DNA of 64,000 nucleotides from Linnemannia hyalina (Eukaryota; Mortierellomycota; Mortierellomycetes; Mortierellales; Mortierellaceae). The stretch covers positions 62,001-126,000 of the forward strand of contig JAHRHY010000012.1 of assembly GCA_019671135.1 (NCBI GenBank), written 5' to 3'. Below are positions 10,082-19,010 of this stretch, one piece after another. The notes under the pieces are model-generated. The model was given only the letters and a program-made list of their open reading frames with translations. It was not told the DNA's origin and did no database searches. A program made the position numbers and the translations under genes. Each line of letters begins with the position of its first letter. The stretch's first letter is position 1.

Positions 10082-11692
10082 CAGTTCGGGGTCGCTTTGG
10101 GGTTCCTGCGTCTCCTCGACGGTGTTGTGATAGCCATGTGGGGTGGCGCTATCGTAATGGTCGACCTCTCCATACTGTTCCTCTGTGCCAGGTTGTTGAG
10201 ACTGGCTGTTCGAAAAGTACTGATCAAATCGATTCATAAGCTGTTTGTTCTCGTTGCGGAGGTCCGTGATCTGCTGTTCATAGGTTTCGCGTTGTCTTGC
10301 AAGGTCTGCACGGAGTTCCTGGATGGTCTCGTTCAACGTGTTGAGAATTTCGTTCATGTCTGTTGAGGCGGAGCGATTGTCCTGGGGGGCATCACGAACG
10401 ACCGCCTTGCCCTTGCGGCTTGGTCCTCTCTCAGTAAACGCGCTCTCCTCGCGTTGGCTGTCGCCCTTGGCAAACGACTTGCCGCCGTGGTTGTTGGGGC
10501 GAAGGCTGTTGACTGAATATGCTAACAGTTTCGCAGGTGGTGTTACTGGGCGACCTTGGGCTTTCGCAGCGTCAAGTGCCGTCTCAGCAATGGAAAAGGC
10601 GACCAAAGCTGGGTCCGGAGTCTGGGAGTCCAGGACGATGACATGGGTGGGGGCGTCCATGAGTTCAACGTCTTCATCCATCGACCCACCGTCTTCCTCC
10701 CTCACTTCTGCCACCTGGACTGGTGCCGTCAAGTTGTTGTTTGGGTGTGTTCCGGTTCCCTGGAGTGAAGACAGAAAATGGGTAAACATGGCCTGCATAT
10801 CCGCACGGAGAGAGGCATTGTTGGCTTGCATGTCTGCGCGGATAGAAGCGATGGAGTCCTGTTGTTGTTGTTCCAGTTTGGCCATCTGAGCTTGAATAGG
10901 AATTGATCTGTTTGTGGAGTTACCAGTTTGAGCAACCAAAGGGGTAGTAGCCGATGCTGCCCTTGACGAGGAGGTGGCCACCGCCGGAGGGGTCGAGGTG
11001 CCAATGGTGATTGGGTTGGATACAGCCGAACCTCGGTTCTTAGGGACAGCTGCGGCCGACGCATAGCTCATTCCTGGGGTCGAACGAGTCGCTGTCGATT
11101 GTTTCCTGGCAGGCGCCGAGGCGCCACTGTTCTGAACTTGAGTAAAAGGGCGGGGGGCAGTGGATCGAGTCTGAGTACGTGCCTTGATGGTTTGGATGTT
11201 GGAAAGACGTCCGATGGTTGCGGAGACATTGGTTGATCTAATGTAACATTCGCTAACAAAGTGGGTCGGGTCTCCACAGTGGCGGCAAGTTGGTTGACTG
11301 GCGTTAACCCAGCATGTCTTGTGAGAACCGATAATGACAGAGGCACTGGTGGCAATTTGCTGTTGGGGGGGGGATGAGAACAGGATGTGCGCCTCAGGCT
11401 GGCGCTTGCTGGTGTAAATGTTCCGGGGCATGACAATCGAGTGGAAAGGTATCGGGGTAGCATTGGGGTCGCTTGGGTCCGGGTTGCAGAATAACTGGGC
11501 GATCTCGACCGGAGTAATGCCGGTAGGGAGAAGCGCAAGCTTCTTTGTAAGGGAGCTGTCGTACTGGACTGGCTCGTTGCCCAGCCAGGTCACCGTGGCG
11601 ATGTCGTCTCGTACCTGTACGTAGGTCGTATTAACGCTCTTGATGGCCTTAATGGCCTGGTCGGATTCGTAGATGACAGTAGCCGTGGCCAT
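10079..11692 (-). CDS. LINE ORF1: CCHC zinc-knuckle RNA-binding protein
   Basis: 537 residues. The frame stays open to 11830, but the target-site duplication places the element's 5' end at 11750, so the first in-element ATG (11692) is the likely start. The N-terminal 120 residues could form an RRM-like fold. A zinc knuckle C-X2-C-X4-H-X4-C lies at about residues 126-139 (CRHCGDPTHFVSEC). Ser/Ala-rich linkers follow, then a Gln-rich helix with RADMQ repeats, a long acidic disordered part and a C-terminal coiled coil (about 455-505). This is the expected nucleic-acid-binding chaperone of a LINE ribonucleoprotein. Its TAA stop shares one base with the ORF2 ATG. Confidence 0.85.
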   Translation of the reverse strand: MATATVIYESDQAIKAIKSVNTTYVQVRDDIATVTWLGNEPVQYDSSLTKKLALLPTGITPVEIAQLFCNPDPSDPNATPIPFHSIVMPRNIYTSKRQPEAHILFSSPPQQQIATSASVIIGSHKTCWVNASQPTCRHCGDPTHFVSECYIRSTNVSATIGRLSNIQTIKARTQTRSTAPRPFTQVQNSGASAPARKQSTATRSTPGMSYASAAAVPKNRGSAVSNPITIGTSTPPAVATSSSRAASATTPLVAQTGNSTNRSIPIQAQMAKLEQQQQDSIASIRADMQANNASLRADMQAMFTHFLSSLQGTGTHPNNNLTAPVQVAEVREEDGGSMDEDVELMDAPTHVIVLDSQTPDPALVAFSIAETALDAAKAQGRPVTPPAKLLAYSVNSLRPNNHGGKSFAKGDSQREESAFTERGPSRKGKAVVRDAPQDNRSASTDMNEILNTLNETIQELRADLARQRETYEQQITDLRNENKQLMNRFDQYFSNSQSQQPGTEEQYGEVDHYDSATPHGYHNTVEETQEPQSDPEL

Positions 11693-11750
11693 AGTGGCTT
11701 TGGCATTTAGAGCGACTTTTACCCGTTCGATTATACCGTATTTGCTCAAA

Positions 11751-11763
11751 CCTTGTATGGTGA
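11751..11763. repeat. Right copy of 13-bp target-site duplication
   Basis: CCTTGTATGGTGA, identical to 1826-1838, directly abuts the 5' end of the full-length LINE. It marks where original genomic DNA resumes, about 100 bp from the tRNA gene. Confidence 0.8.
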
Positions 11764-11865
11764 GGGATCCTGCCACTCCAAAACTCCAAAGAAATCTGAT
11801 CTGTAAATTAGTGGCAACTCTTAAGTACATAGATGATATTTTCGATCAGTGACCATAAGATGAAT

Positions 11866-11938
11866 GGAGGATTGGCGCAATTGGCAGCGCGTCCGTCTCC
11901 AAAGCGGAAGGTCGGGAGTTCAAGTCTCTCATTCTCCA
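11866..11938 (+). tRNA. tRNA-Trp (anticodon CCA), no intron
   Basis: The 73-nt cloverleaf folds completely. The acceptor GGAGGAT pairs with ATTCTCC with one G-U, and A is the discriminator base. The D stem is GCGC/GCGC around AATTGGCA. The anticodon stem TCCGT/GCGGA carries the loop CTCCAAA, reading CCA. The variable loop is AGGTC. The T stem GGGAG/CTCTC has the loop TTCAAGT. A T4 run at 11941-11944 can serve as the RNA polymerase III terminator. The LINE stack ends about 100 bp upstream. Confidence 0.93.
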
Positions 11939-11940
11939 AG

Positions 11941-11944
11941 TTTT
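11941..11944 (+). terminator. RNA polymerase III T-run terminator of tRNA-Trp
   Basis: TTTT two bases after the mature tRNA end. A second T-rich stretch at about 11988-12002 could act as back-up. Confidence 0.6.
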
Positions 11945-13278
11945 GCGTCAACGCAACTAAGTGGCTGCCAGGGCAACACCCCGGACGCTTTTTCGTTTTT
12001 TGTTACTAGCTGGCTGCTCGGGGGCGACGCCCTGGGCTTCTGCCTTTTTTTTGTGGGCCACTCACTCTATCAGCTTTTAAATTTGCCACTCTTACGAAGG
12101 ACGGCCAGTGGCCTAGCCAAAGACGTTGTGTTATCGTAGTATTTGTGAGTGAATGTATTTGGCCAAGTTAATCGGTTAACCTAAAGGTTAATCATCACGT
12201 CTTTTCACTTTCCATTTTTTTTTCGTCTGTACCTTCTACGACTGCGTCAGCGTTTGTTTTGGTCCTCCACCCGGGTGAGCCTTCTTCGGTTTTATTGCGT
12301 TGATTAAACATAGTGTGTTCCCACGAAGCCATGGGAGGACGTCCCTGCGTTACAACGTGTTTTATGCCTCGTCACCTTCTCACAGGAGGCCTCAAGCAGG
12401 ACCCACTGCAGAGCCATTGTCCTTCTTTCAAAGCCAAGTATTATGGTTATTTTGTCGTGTGCTGCCAGATGTCTGTTCTCGATGAGTCCCCTTTAGGACA
12501 CCGGGGTTATCTGCAATCGGTGATGAATGAGGCATTCGACAATGAATGAATAGAAAAAATAAGAGAATGAGTCCCCGAGAGGACTCTCCAAAAATTGAAT
12601 TCATCAGAGAGAGCGGGCGAGGAGATATAGCACCTCCATACCGCGCATAGCTCCGTGCCGCTTCTTCCCAGCAAAACACCATACGGTGAGAGAGGGTGAA
12701 GAAAAACGAGCATGAGAAAGGGCCCAAGGAGAAAAGAGAAGACAACAAACAAAAAGTCAATAAATAGTAAAATGCGAGTCATGTGATGGATATAGTGACT
12801 GCATCGGCCCGATTGTGGTCCCTGTCTTTTTCATTTCTTGATGGAAATGGAGGTGTGGCCAATGGGAGGAGAGATAAATGAGAACATCGTAGATGCGTCT
12901 GACAAACGACAAGGAGAAAAGACATCGCCGAGCACACCTTTTTGCTTCGTTATTCGCTCGCTCGGTCAGATCTGAGCCAATGCGGATAGCATATCCTGTA
13001 TCTCCCTTACTCTCTTCTTCTTCTTCTTCTTCATCTTCTCCTTCGTTTTCTTTTCCTTTCTCTTCTCGCAATTGTTATCCTTCTACTCCTTCTTCAACTT
13101 CCATCTTCATCGTCCACACCATTCCTATCTTTGTTCCTTTCCTCCTTCTATATAACCCACCCTAACCCTTTTTCGTTCTTTTCTCTTCAACCCGCTCTCT
13201 CCAATCCTTTCCACTTCAGCAAACCTACCAACCTACCATTCAACCAATCTACCAATCTACCTACCTATATCATACACA
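11945..13278. other. Intergenic, 5' flank of APS kinase
   Basis: No convincing coding frame, RNA gene or repeat seen. The last 300 bp (about 13005-13275) are strongly CT-rich, with TCTTCT runs and CCAATCTACC-type repeats just before the ATG, as in many fungal core promoters. Confidence 0.6.
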
Positions 13279-14197
13279 ATGGTCGCTACTAATATTACCT
13301 GGCATCAAGGAGCTTTCACTCGCAATGAGCGCCAAAAGGAGCTCAGCCAAAAGGTATAGAACACTCTTTTATCAATCCATTGCCAACCCTACGTCCTAGT
13401 TGCTGCTCGTTGTACCGGAAAAATAACCAGTCTGTACATTCTTCATCCTATCAACTAAACCTCGTCACCTCGGACCTTTTTGTTTTTTTTCGGTAATGAT
13501 TAAAACAATCAACAACGTCCATCAGGGCTTGACAATCTGGTTTACTGGTCTCTCTGCATCCGGAAAATCGACTCTTGCCTCTGCTCTGGAACAGCACTTG
13601 GTCTCGCTCAAGATTGCCGCCTACCGTCTCGACGGCGATAACATCCGCTTCGGTCTGAACAAGGATCTCGGATTTGGCCCCGAGGCCCGGACAGAAAACA
13701 TTCGCCGCATTGCTGAGGTGTCGAAACTCTTTGCCGACTCGACGCAGATTGCGATTACGGCCTTTATTAGCCCATACATTTCCGACCGTGATGCGGCCCG
13801 GAAGTTGCACGACGAGGCAGGAATTCCGTTTGTGGAGGTATACGCGGACGCACCCCTGTCGGTTGTTGAGGAGCGTGATCCCAAGGGTCTGTACAAGAAA
13901 GCCAAGGCTGGTGAGATCAAGGAGTTCACTGGCATCTCTGCCCCTTATGAGGCCCCCGTCAATCCCGAGATCCATGTCCGCACCCACGAGGTCTCGATCG
14001 AGGAGGGTGTCCAGGTACGAATCAAAAAAAAAAAAACTGAAACGATTAGTACAGTGATCAATTTGTATTTCCGAATTGTGACTGTTCCTCTCCTTCGCTT
14101 ATGACTAGTGTTAACATTGGTTCGCATATTCCTTCTGATGTTCACATAGATCATCCTCGACTACCTCCGCAAGAAGGAATACATCCCCCAACTGTAA
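13279..14197 (+). CDS. MET14: Adenylylsulfate (APS) kinase
   Basis: It phosphorylates APS to PAPS with ATP in the cytosol, the second step of sulfate assimilation. Three exons: 13279-13353, 13526-14014 and 14150-14197, giving 203 residues, close to the yeast enzyme (about 202). Splice junctions are in phase 0 and restore family sequence on both sides. The P-loop GLSASGKST is at residues 33-41, followed by the substrate-binding [18 protein letters not shown], then FISPY and the DPKGLYKKA and [11 protein letters not shown] motifs. The short first exon carries ATNITWH, also seen at the yeast N-terminus. A sulfate permease gene lies 5 kb downstream. The lid and nucleotide-binding motifs are all present, so the gene looks functional. 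Confidence 0.95.
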
Positions 14198-14382
14198 AGA
14201 ACATAGAATCTCTTGTCACCATTTACCACCATTAAACAGACACCTACACTTGATACGTACAAGTCTTTTTTGTTATTCCATGTTATAGTACAGAGTAATT
14301 TTAATGCACAAAGACGAATGGAGTTCGCTTTTTGTATGAGAGTTGGGTAAATCTATTTGTTTTAAAACAAGGGTGGCAACAT

Positions 14383-16162
14383 TTAAAGCTCGGCCTTGTA
14401 GAAGGCTTCAAGGTCCTGAACATCCTCCTTGGATCCGAGAAAGATGGGCGACCGAGAATGAATGGTCTCTGGCTGGACATCCAACATTCTCTTGCGACCA
14501 GTCGTCGCACGGCCACCAGCCTGCTCGACCAAGAACGCCATGGGGAAGCACTCGTACAGGATGCGGAGCTTTCCGTGCTTGGACTTGCTGTCAGCGGGGT
14601 AGCAGAAGATGCCTCCGTAGAGCATTGTGCGGTGGACATCAGCGACCATTGAACCGACATAACGAGCAGAGTAGGGCGACTTCTTGGGGTCTGCAGGGAA
14701 CTTGAGCGAGTGGAAGTACTTTGTGCAGGCACCATCCCAGTACTTGGAGTTACCTTCGTTGACGGCGTAGATCTTTCCACGCGAAGGGATTTGGATCTGT
14801 AAGGCGCGGAGGGATCAAGACGAGACGCGCAAGAAAACATGGAGATTTATCGCTTTGAGTTAGAAAACATTGAAATGATCGGGCGGCATGATTCGTAGCA
14901 ACGCGAAGAAGAGTGAGCTAGGATGGGGGATTTTTTTTCGTTGTGTAATTTGAGTATTCCTTACATCGGGGTGGGTGAGGATGAACTCTCCGATCTCGGT
15001 GTCGAGGGTGTATCCGTTGACGCCCTGGCCAGTGGTCAAGACCAAAGTCGAGCAAGAACCATAAGTACAGTATCCAGCAGCAACCATCTCGGAGCCGGGG
15101 CGGAGAACGTCGGAAAGCTTACCAGTCGAGTCCTCCTTCTATTGACAGTCGTAGAGGTAGAAGTGAATAATGGGTTAATCAGGGCCTGGTTTCATTGTAG
15201 TTGAAATTGAAAAGCGTCACTCAAAGGGATCAAAAGATGGGAAAACCATAAAAATAAAATAACCACGCAAGAACTGAGTCCCTCTCTTGTATGGCTCATC
15301 GTGAGCGAATGAGCGGTGTTCCATTCTCTTGCTCCCTTTCTCTTTGTTGGTGTTCCTCGACTCCGGCTCCCGTTAATGACCAATGTCCAAGGCCTGAGGC
15401 GTGCGCGTATGCATCAGACATATGATTGACAGAGGGGGTGTTGTGGTCATGTGTAATCATTCTCACTCCTTTCCTTCCTGGCAACAGCAATGCGAATATA
15501 GAACAAGGTCAATGCAATCAACGGACTTACGACTTTGTAGATACCAAAGATGGTTCCGATAGAGACACCGCAATCGATGTTGGAGCTTCCGTCGAGAGGA
15601 TCAAAGACAACGCAGTACTTGCCCTGATACTGGGACTCGACAAAAATCGCCTCCTCGTCCTCCTCAGAGACCATGACGGCGACCTTGCCAGATGAGCGGA
15701 GGGCGTTGACAAAGATCTCGTTGGCAATGACATCCAGCTTCTTTTGCTCCTCACCCTGGACGTTCGACGAGTTAGCCAAGCCGGTCCTATTACGAGAAGA
15801 ACAGGTAAAAAGAGAAACACATAAGTTTTTGCTCTCCTGTTCATTGAGAGATGCGGCTTGTTCATGGGTTCATTCGTCATGCAATGTTTGCTTTCATTGA
15901 GGAGTCATTTCGAGTGGCGTGTAAAACAAATAAGACAGAAAGAAACAATACAGTCAGCGAAGAGAAAGGGAGCGAGCATGAGGAGGACGTACATGCTGAT
16001 CAAGCTGGCCTTGCGGACGTTTGAGGCGACGAACTTGCAGCCGAGCTGGATGGCGGTGAGAAGGAGGGTGAGGTCTCCGGAGGCCTCCTTGTAGTTCTCA
16101 ACCTGGTCCTGGAAGACGTGGCGGGTGAGAGTGATCAGGTTGGTCTTTGTGTGGTCAGACAT
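14383..16162 (-). CDS. FBP1: Fructose-1,6-bisphosphatase
   Basis: It hydrolyses fructose-1,6-bisphosphate to fructose-6-phosphate, the committed step of gluconeogenesis, in the cytosol. Four exons on the minus strand: 16162-15993, 15786-15531, 15138-14965 and 14796-14383, giving 337 residues, the usual size. Metal and substrate motifs are intact: [36 protein letters not shown] and [10 protein letters not shown]. The first intron splits the Met codon in KASLISM-TGLANSS. The N-terminus is shorter than that of yeast Fbp1 and lacks its N-terminal Pro, so the yeast Pro/N-degron turnover signal is not evident. The 3' end faces APS kinase across 185 bp. Confidence 0.95.
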
Positions 16163-17605
16163 TATTCTTATTGTGGAGTGTTGGGGTTGGTTATGATAAG
16201 GAATGAAGGGAGGAAAGAAAAAAAGAAAGAGAGATAGAAAAAGAAAAGAAGAGAAGAAAAGAAAAAAAAGGTTTTCCCATCCGTGTGCAAACCAAAAAAT
16301 TGTTATATTATTCTTTCTCTTTCTTTTTTTTCTCACACGGATACACTCAAAATAGGGAAAGCAGGTCCCGACCCGACCCTTGCTCTCTCGCTTTCCTCCC
16401 CTTTCCAATGGTCGAGGCTTCAATGACTGCCCCCTTCCCTCACCCTTCCTCGCTTCTGCACGCTGCATGTTTTGTCTCATTCTTCAGTTTTCTCCTTCTC
16501 TCCTTCTCTCCTTCACTCCTTCTCTTCATGCCCCCAATTTTTTGAATGATTATTCATCTCGTTCGTTCTCTTCTTTATGGCTTAGTCTTTCTTCGTGTCT
16601 TCGTGTCTTGCCTTGCCTGTTCTCTTTTTCTTGCGCCCATCCATCTACAGTTTCTAAGCATAGTGGTTTCAATTGCTAATCTGCGCCCTCTCTTTCCACA
16701 TGCATCCGCATGTTTTCCTTCTTGCCCATTATTTGTCGCCATCAACTGGGGCTCGTCAAGGAAGACGACAATGAAAGATGACCCACGAGCGACGCACATA
16801 CAACAATGTGTTTCCTAGAAAACCAAAACCCAAAAAAAAATGAAAAAAAAGAGGCAGGGAATCGAGAGCAAAACCCGACCCGCTCCGGAAGCATGTGGAC
16901 ATGATGATTTATTTTTAGTTGGGTGTCTCTATGTGTGAACGATGGAAAGGAGCTGTTGTTGGTTCCTCATGTTAAACTTGACCATTGACGGTATACTACC
17001 CAACAGAGGAACACAATGGTTATGTACTTGGCTTGAAAAGAAACAAGTTCAAGTACTGTCCGTTTTCCTCCCCCCTTTTGTTTCCCACGATTCACCTTTT
17101 TAATTGTGATTTGGCCATCGGATTGCTGGGTGGCGACAGACTCAACACAAAACGAAGGCTGAAATAGCTAAGCCCCTCCTCCCTCTGCCACAATCTGGAT
17201 CTATCATCTGCCGTTATTTCCTGACAAATGAAAATGACGCTCTTGGTGTTGGTGTTGCATCCACAATGGCAACCACTTCACGCTCAGCTTTTACAGGAGA
17301 GGAGGTCATGGAATGGTCAAGATTAAGGGGTCGATCAATGGCTGCTCGCTTTTACGAAGTCGAAGGTGGCACAATGTGACATTGGTTCTTGTCAGGTGGG
17401 GGTGGCGTCAAGTTCGGAAAGTGCCAGCATTCATTAAGGTTACAAAAAGGGGTTTCCAATTGTTAAACCTGAGTGTTGGCGTCATCGCGAACGTTGCACG
17501 AGCAACTATCGATTATTGTGCCGTCATACTGGAGTGGGGTCATTCAAACGAGGCATTACGCCAAGGTTGAAGGCATGTGTTTTGTATTGTTTTTGTTTTG
17601 TTATC
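16163..17605. other. Intergenic, 5' flank of fructose-1,6-bisphosphatase
   Basis: No gene supported. The stretch has A/G-rich then T/C-rich tracts near 16190-16560 and a short A-run at 16831-16850. It probably holds the FBP1 promoter and the 3' end of the glutaredoxin-like gene. Confidence 0.55.
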
Positions 17606-18154
17606 CTAATTCTTTTGCTGACTGTCGCTGTTCTGGGCATTGTGAAGGATGTCGATCAGCTTGAGCTCGTCGATTCTGTGCATCATGGCGACACGGCCGT
17701 TGAGCTCAACAACAGGGACATCAAACATGTACTTTTGGGCAGCCTCTTGTCCAGGTGCATAGATATCGATTTGATCGAGCTGGAAGGGAACCTGTGTTGG
17801 AAAGAACAGATGGAAGGGCGGCGGAGAGAGAGGCGGGTGGGATTTGTTAGATTATGCGTATGTAAGCATGGAGGAAGATTGACAGAAGAGCTGGGACAAG
17901 GCACACACGTCCTCTTTTACTTGTTTACTCTTTTTTCTCTCTCTGCTCTCTCTCCCACACAAAAAAAGAATGGTTCATGCGTGCCAGCATGCCAGTTAAG
18001 TCAGGTAGTCGGCCAGTCAAAAATAGGGAGTCAGGGGCAAGCGAAGCAATGACCATGCCTTTGCCTGCACGCGGGTGAGGGCCTCCTTTGCGGTGGTGCA
18101 GAGACCGCAGTTTGTCTTTGTGAACAGCGTCAGGCGAAGGAAGGCAGTGGACAT
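17606..18154 (-). CDS. Glutaredoxin-like protein (DUF836 family)
   Basis: A small thioredoxin-fold protein of about 91 residues, like fungal YDR286C-type proteins, whose substrates are poorly known. Exon 1 is 18154 down to 18065 and exon 2 is 17791-17606. Exon 1 carries LTLFTKTNCGLC with the redox motif CGLC at residues 16-19. Exon 2 carries the beta-strand QLDQIDIY and the family's cis-Pro segment KYMFDVPVVEL followed by HRIDELKL. The first exon probably ends in a GC donor (CAG|GCAAAG). A GT donor six bases earlier, at 18070, would remove Val-Gln and keep the frame. It shares an 856-bp divergent promoter region with the sulfate permease. Confidence 0.75.
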
Positions 18155-19010
18155 TGTTGATCACGGCGACTTGGAGGGAATGAGTAAAGTGGAAAGGGTA
18201 GGGATCGATGGAGAGATGAGGAACCAAAAAAAAAAGCAGAGACAGATGGAAGCGAGGGAAAAATCTACTCCGCAAAATAATCAAGGAAAACACATACCAC
18301 TCAAGAAAGAAAACGACATTGCTCAACTTCAACGAGGTATGGGCATGGTTTGGTTGGATAGGATTGACCCATGGTCATCTCTTTTCTGCGTTTTCGTACA
18401 TCTTCTTCGTCGTTTCCATCTTCCTCCCTTGTCTTCTTCTTCGTACGGCATCAGGGTGCTGATGGGTACTGATGGGTGATGCATATCTACTGATGCTTGA
18501 TGCTGATGGCCGATGGCCTTATTGGTCTCAGTGGTTCAGTTTTGCGATATGTTCCGATCTGATCGATGGTGTGGAGTTGCCAGCACGCCCACTCGTAGAG
18601 TGAAAACGAGAGATGGGGTGGGTGTGGCCCTTGCCATTTGCCCTCCCTTCTTCCTTGCTATCTTAGATCGCCCGCGTTGTTTATGTTTGTTTTTCTCTTT
18701 CTTCTTGATTTTGTTTCTTTCCTTTCTTCTCTTCTCTTTTCTCAGTTTGACTTCCCTTACCTTCCTTCCTTGACGCGACCTATACGTCTTCAACCTCTAC
18801 CTTTGTTCATTCCTCCTTTTGACATTGCCTCCTCCCCATTGCTCAAGTTTAGTAGTGCAAATACAATTTTTCTTTCATTCTTTGTCCCCCCGCTCCATTT
18901 TTTGCATCTAGCATCTCGCCACAACTTATTCTTCTCTCCTTTTATCACTCTTCCACATAACTTCCACCGCTCACACACAACACAACACAACAAATATCCC
19001 AGTCAACCAT
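18155..19010. other. Divergent promoter region between glutaredoxin-like and sulfate permease genes
   Basis: Non-coding as far as can be seen. The right half (18660-19005) is CT-rich with CA-rich ACACAACACAAC just before the permease ATG. No binding site could be assigned. Confidence 0.5.

Larger units (their letters stand above)
2480..11750 (-). mobile_element. Full-length non-LTR retrotransposon (LINE), two ORFs
   Basis: The element runs on the minus strand from a 5' end at 11750 to a 21-base poly(A) tail at 2500-2480. The layout is a 58-nt 5' UTR, ORF1 (11692-10079), ORF2 (10079-2673) and a 3' UTR of about 170 nt. The 5' end is set by the 13-bp target duplication at 11751-11763. Its partner lies not beside this poly(A) tail but left of copy B. 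Endonuclease, reverse transcriptase and RNase H motifs are all intact, so this copy could be active. EN-RT-RNase H order in ORF2 is typical of the I-like group of LINEs. The right end is 102 bp upstream of a tRNA-Trp gene. Confidence 0.88.

Noticed and set aside
11693..11830. 46-codon N-terminal extension of LINE ORF1 up to 11830
   Set aside because: It crosses the element's 5' end at 11750 into flanking DNA marked by the target duplication.
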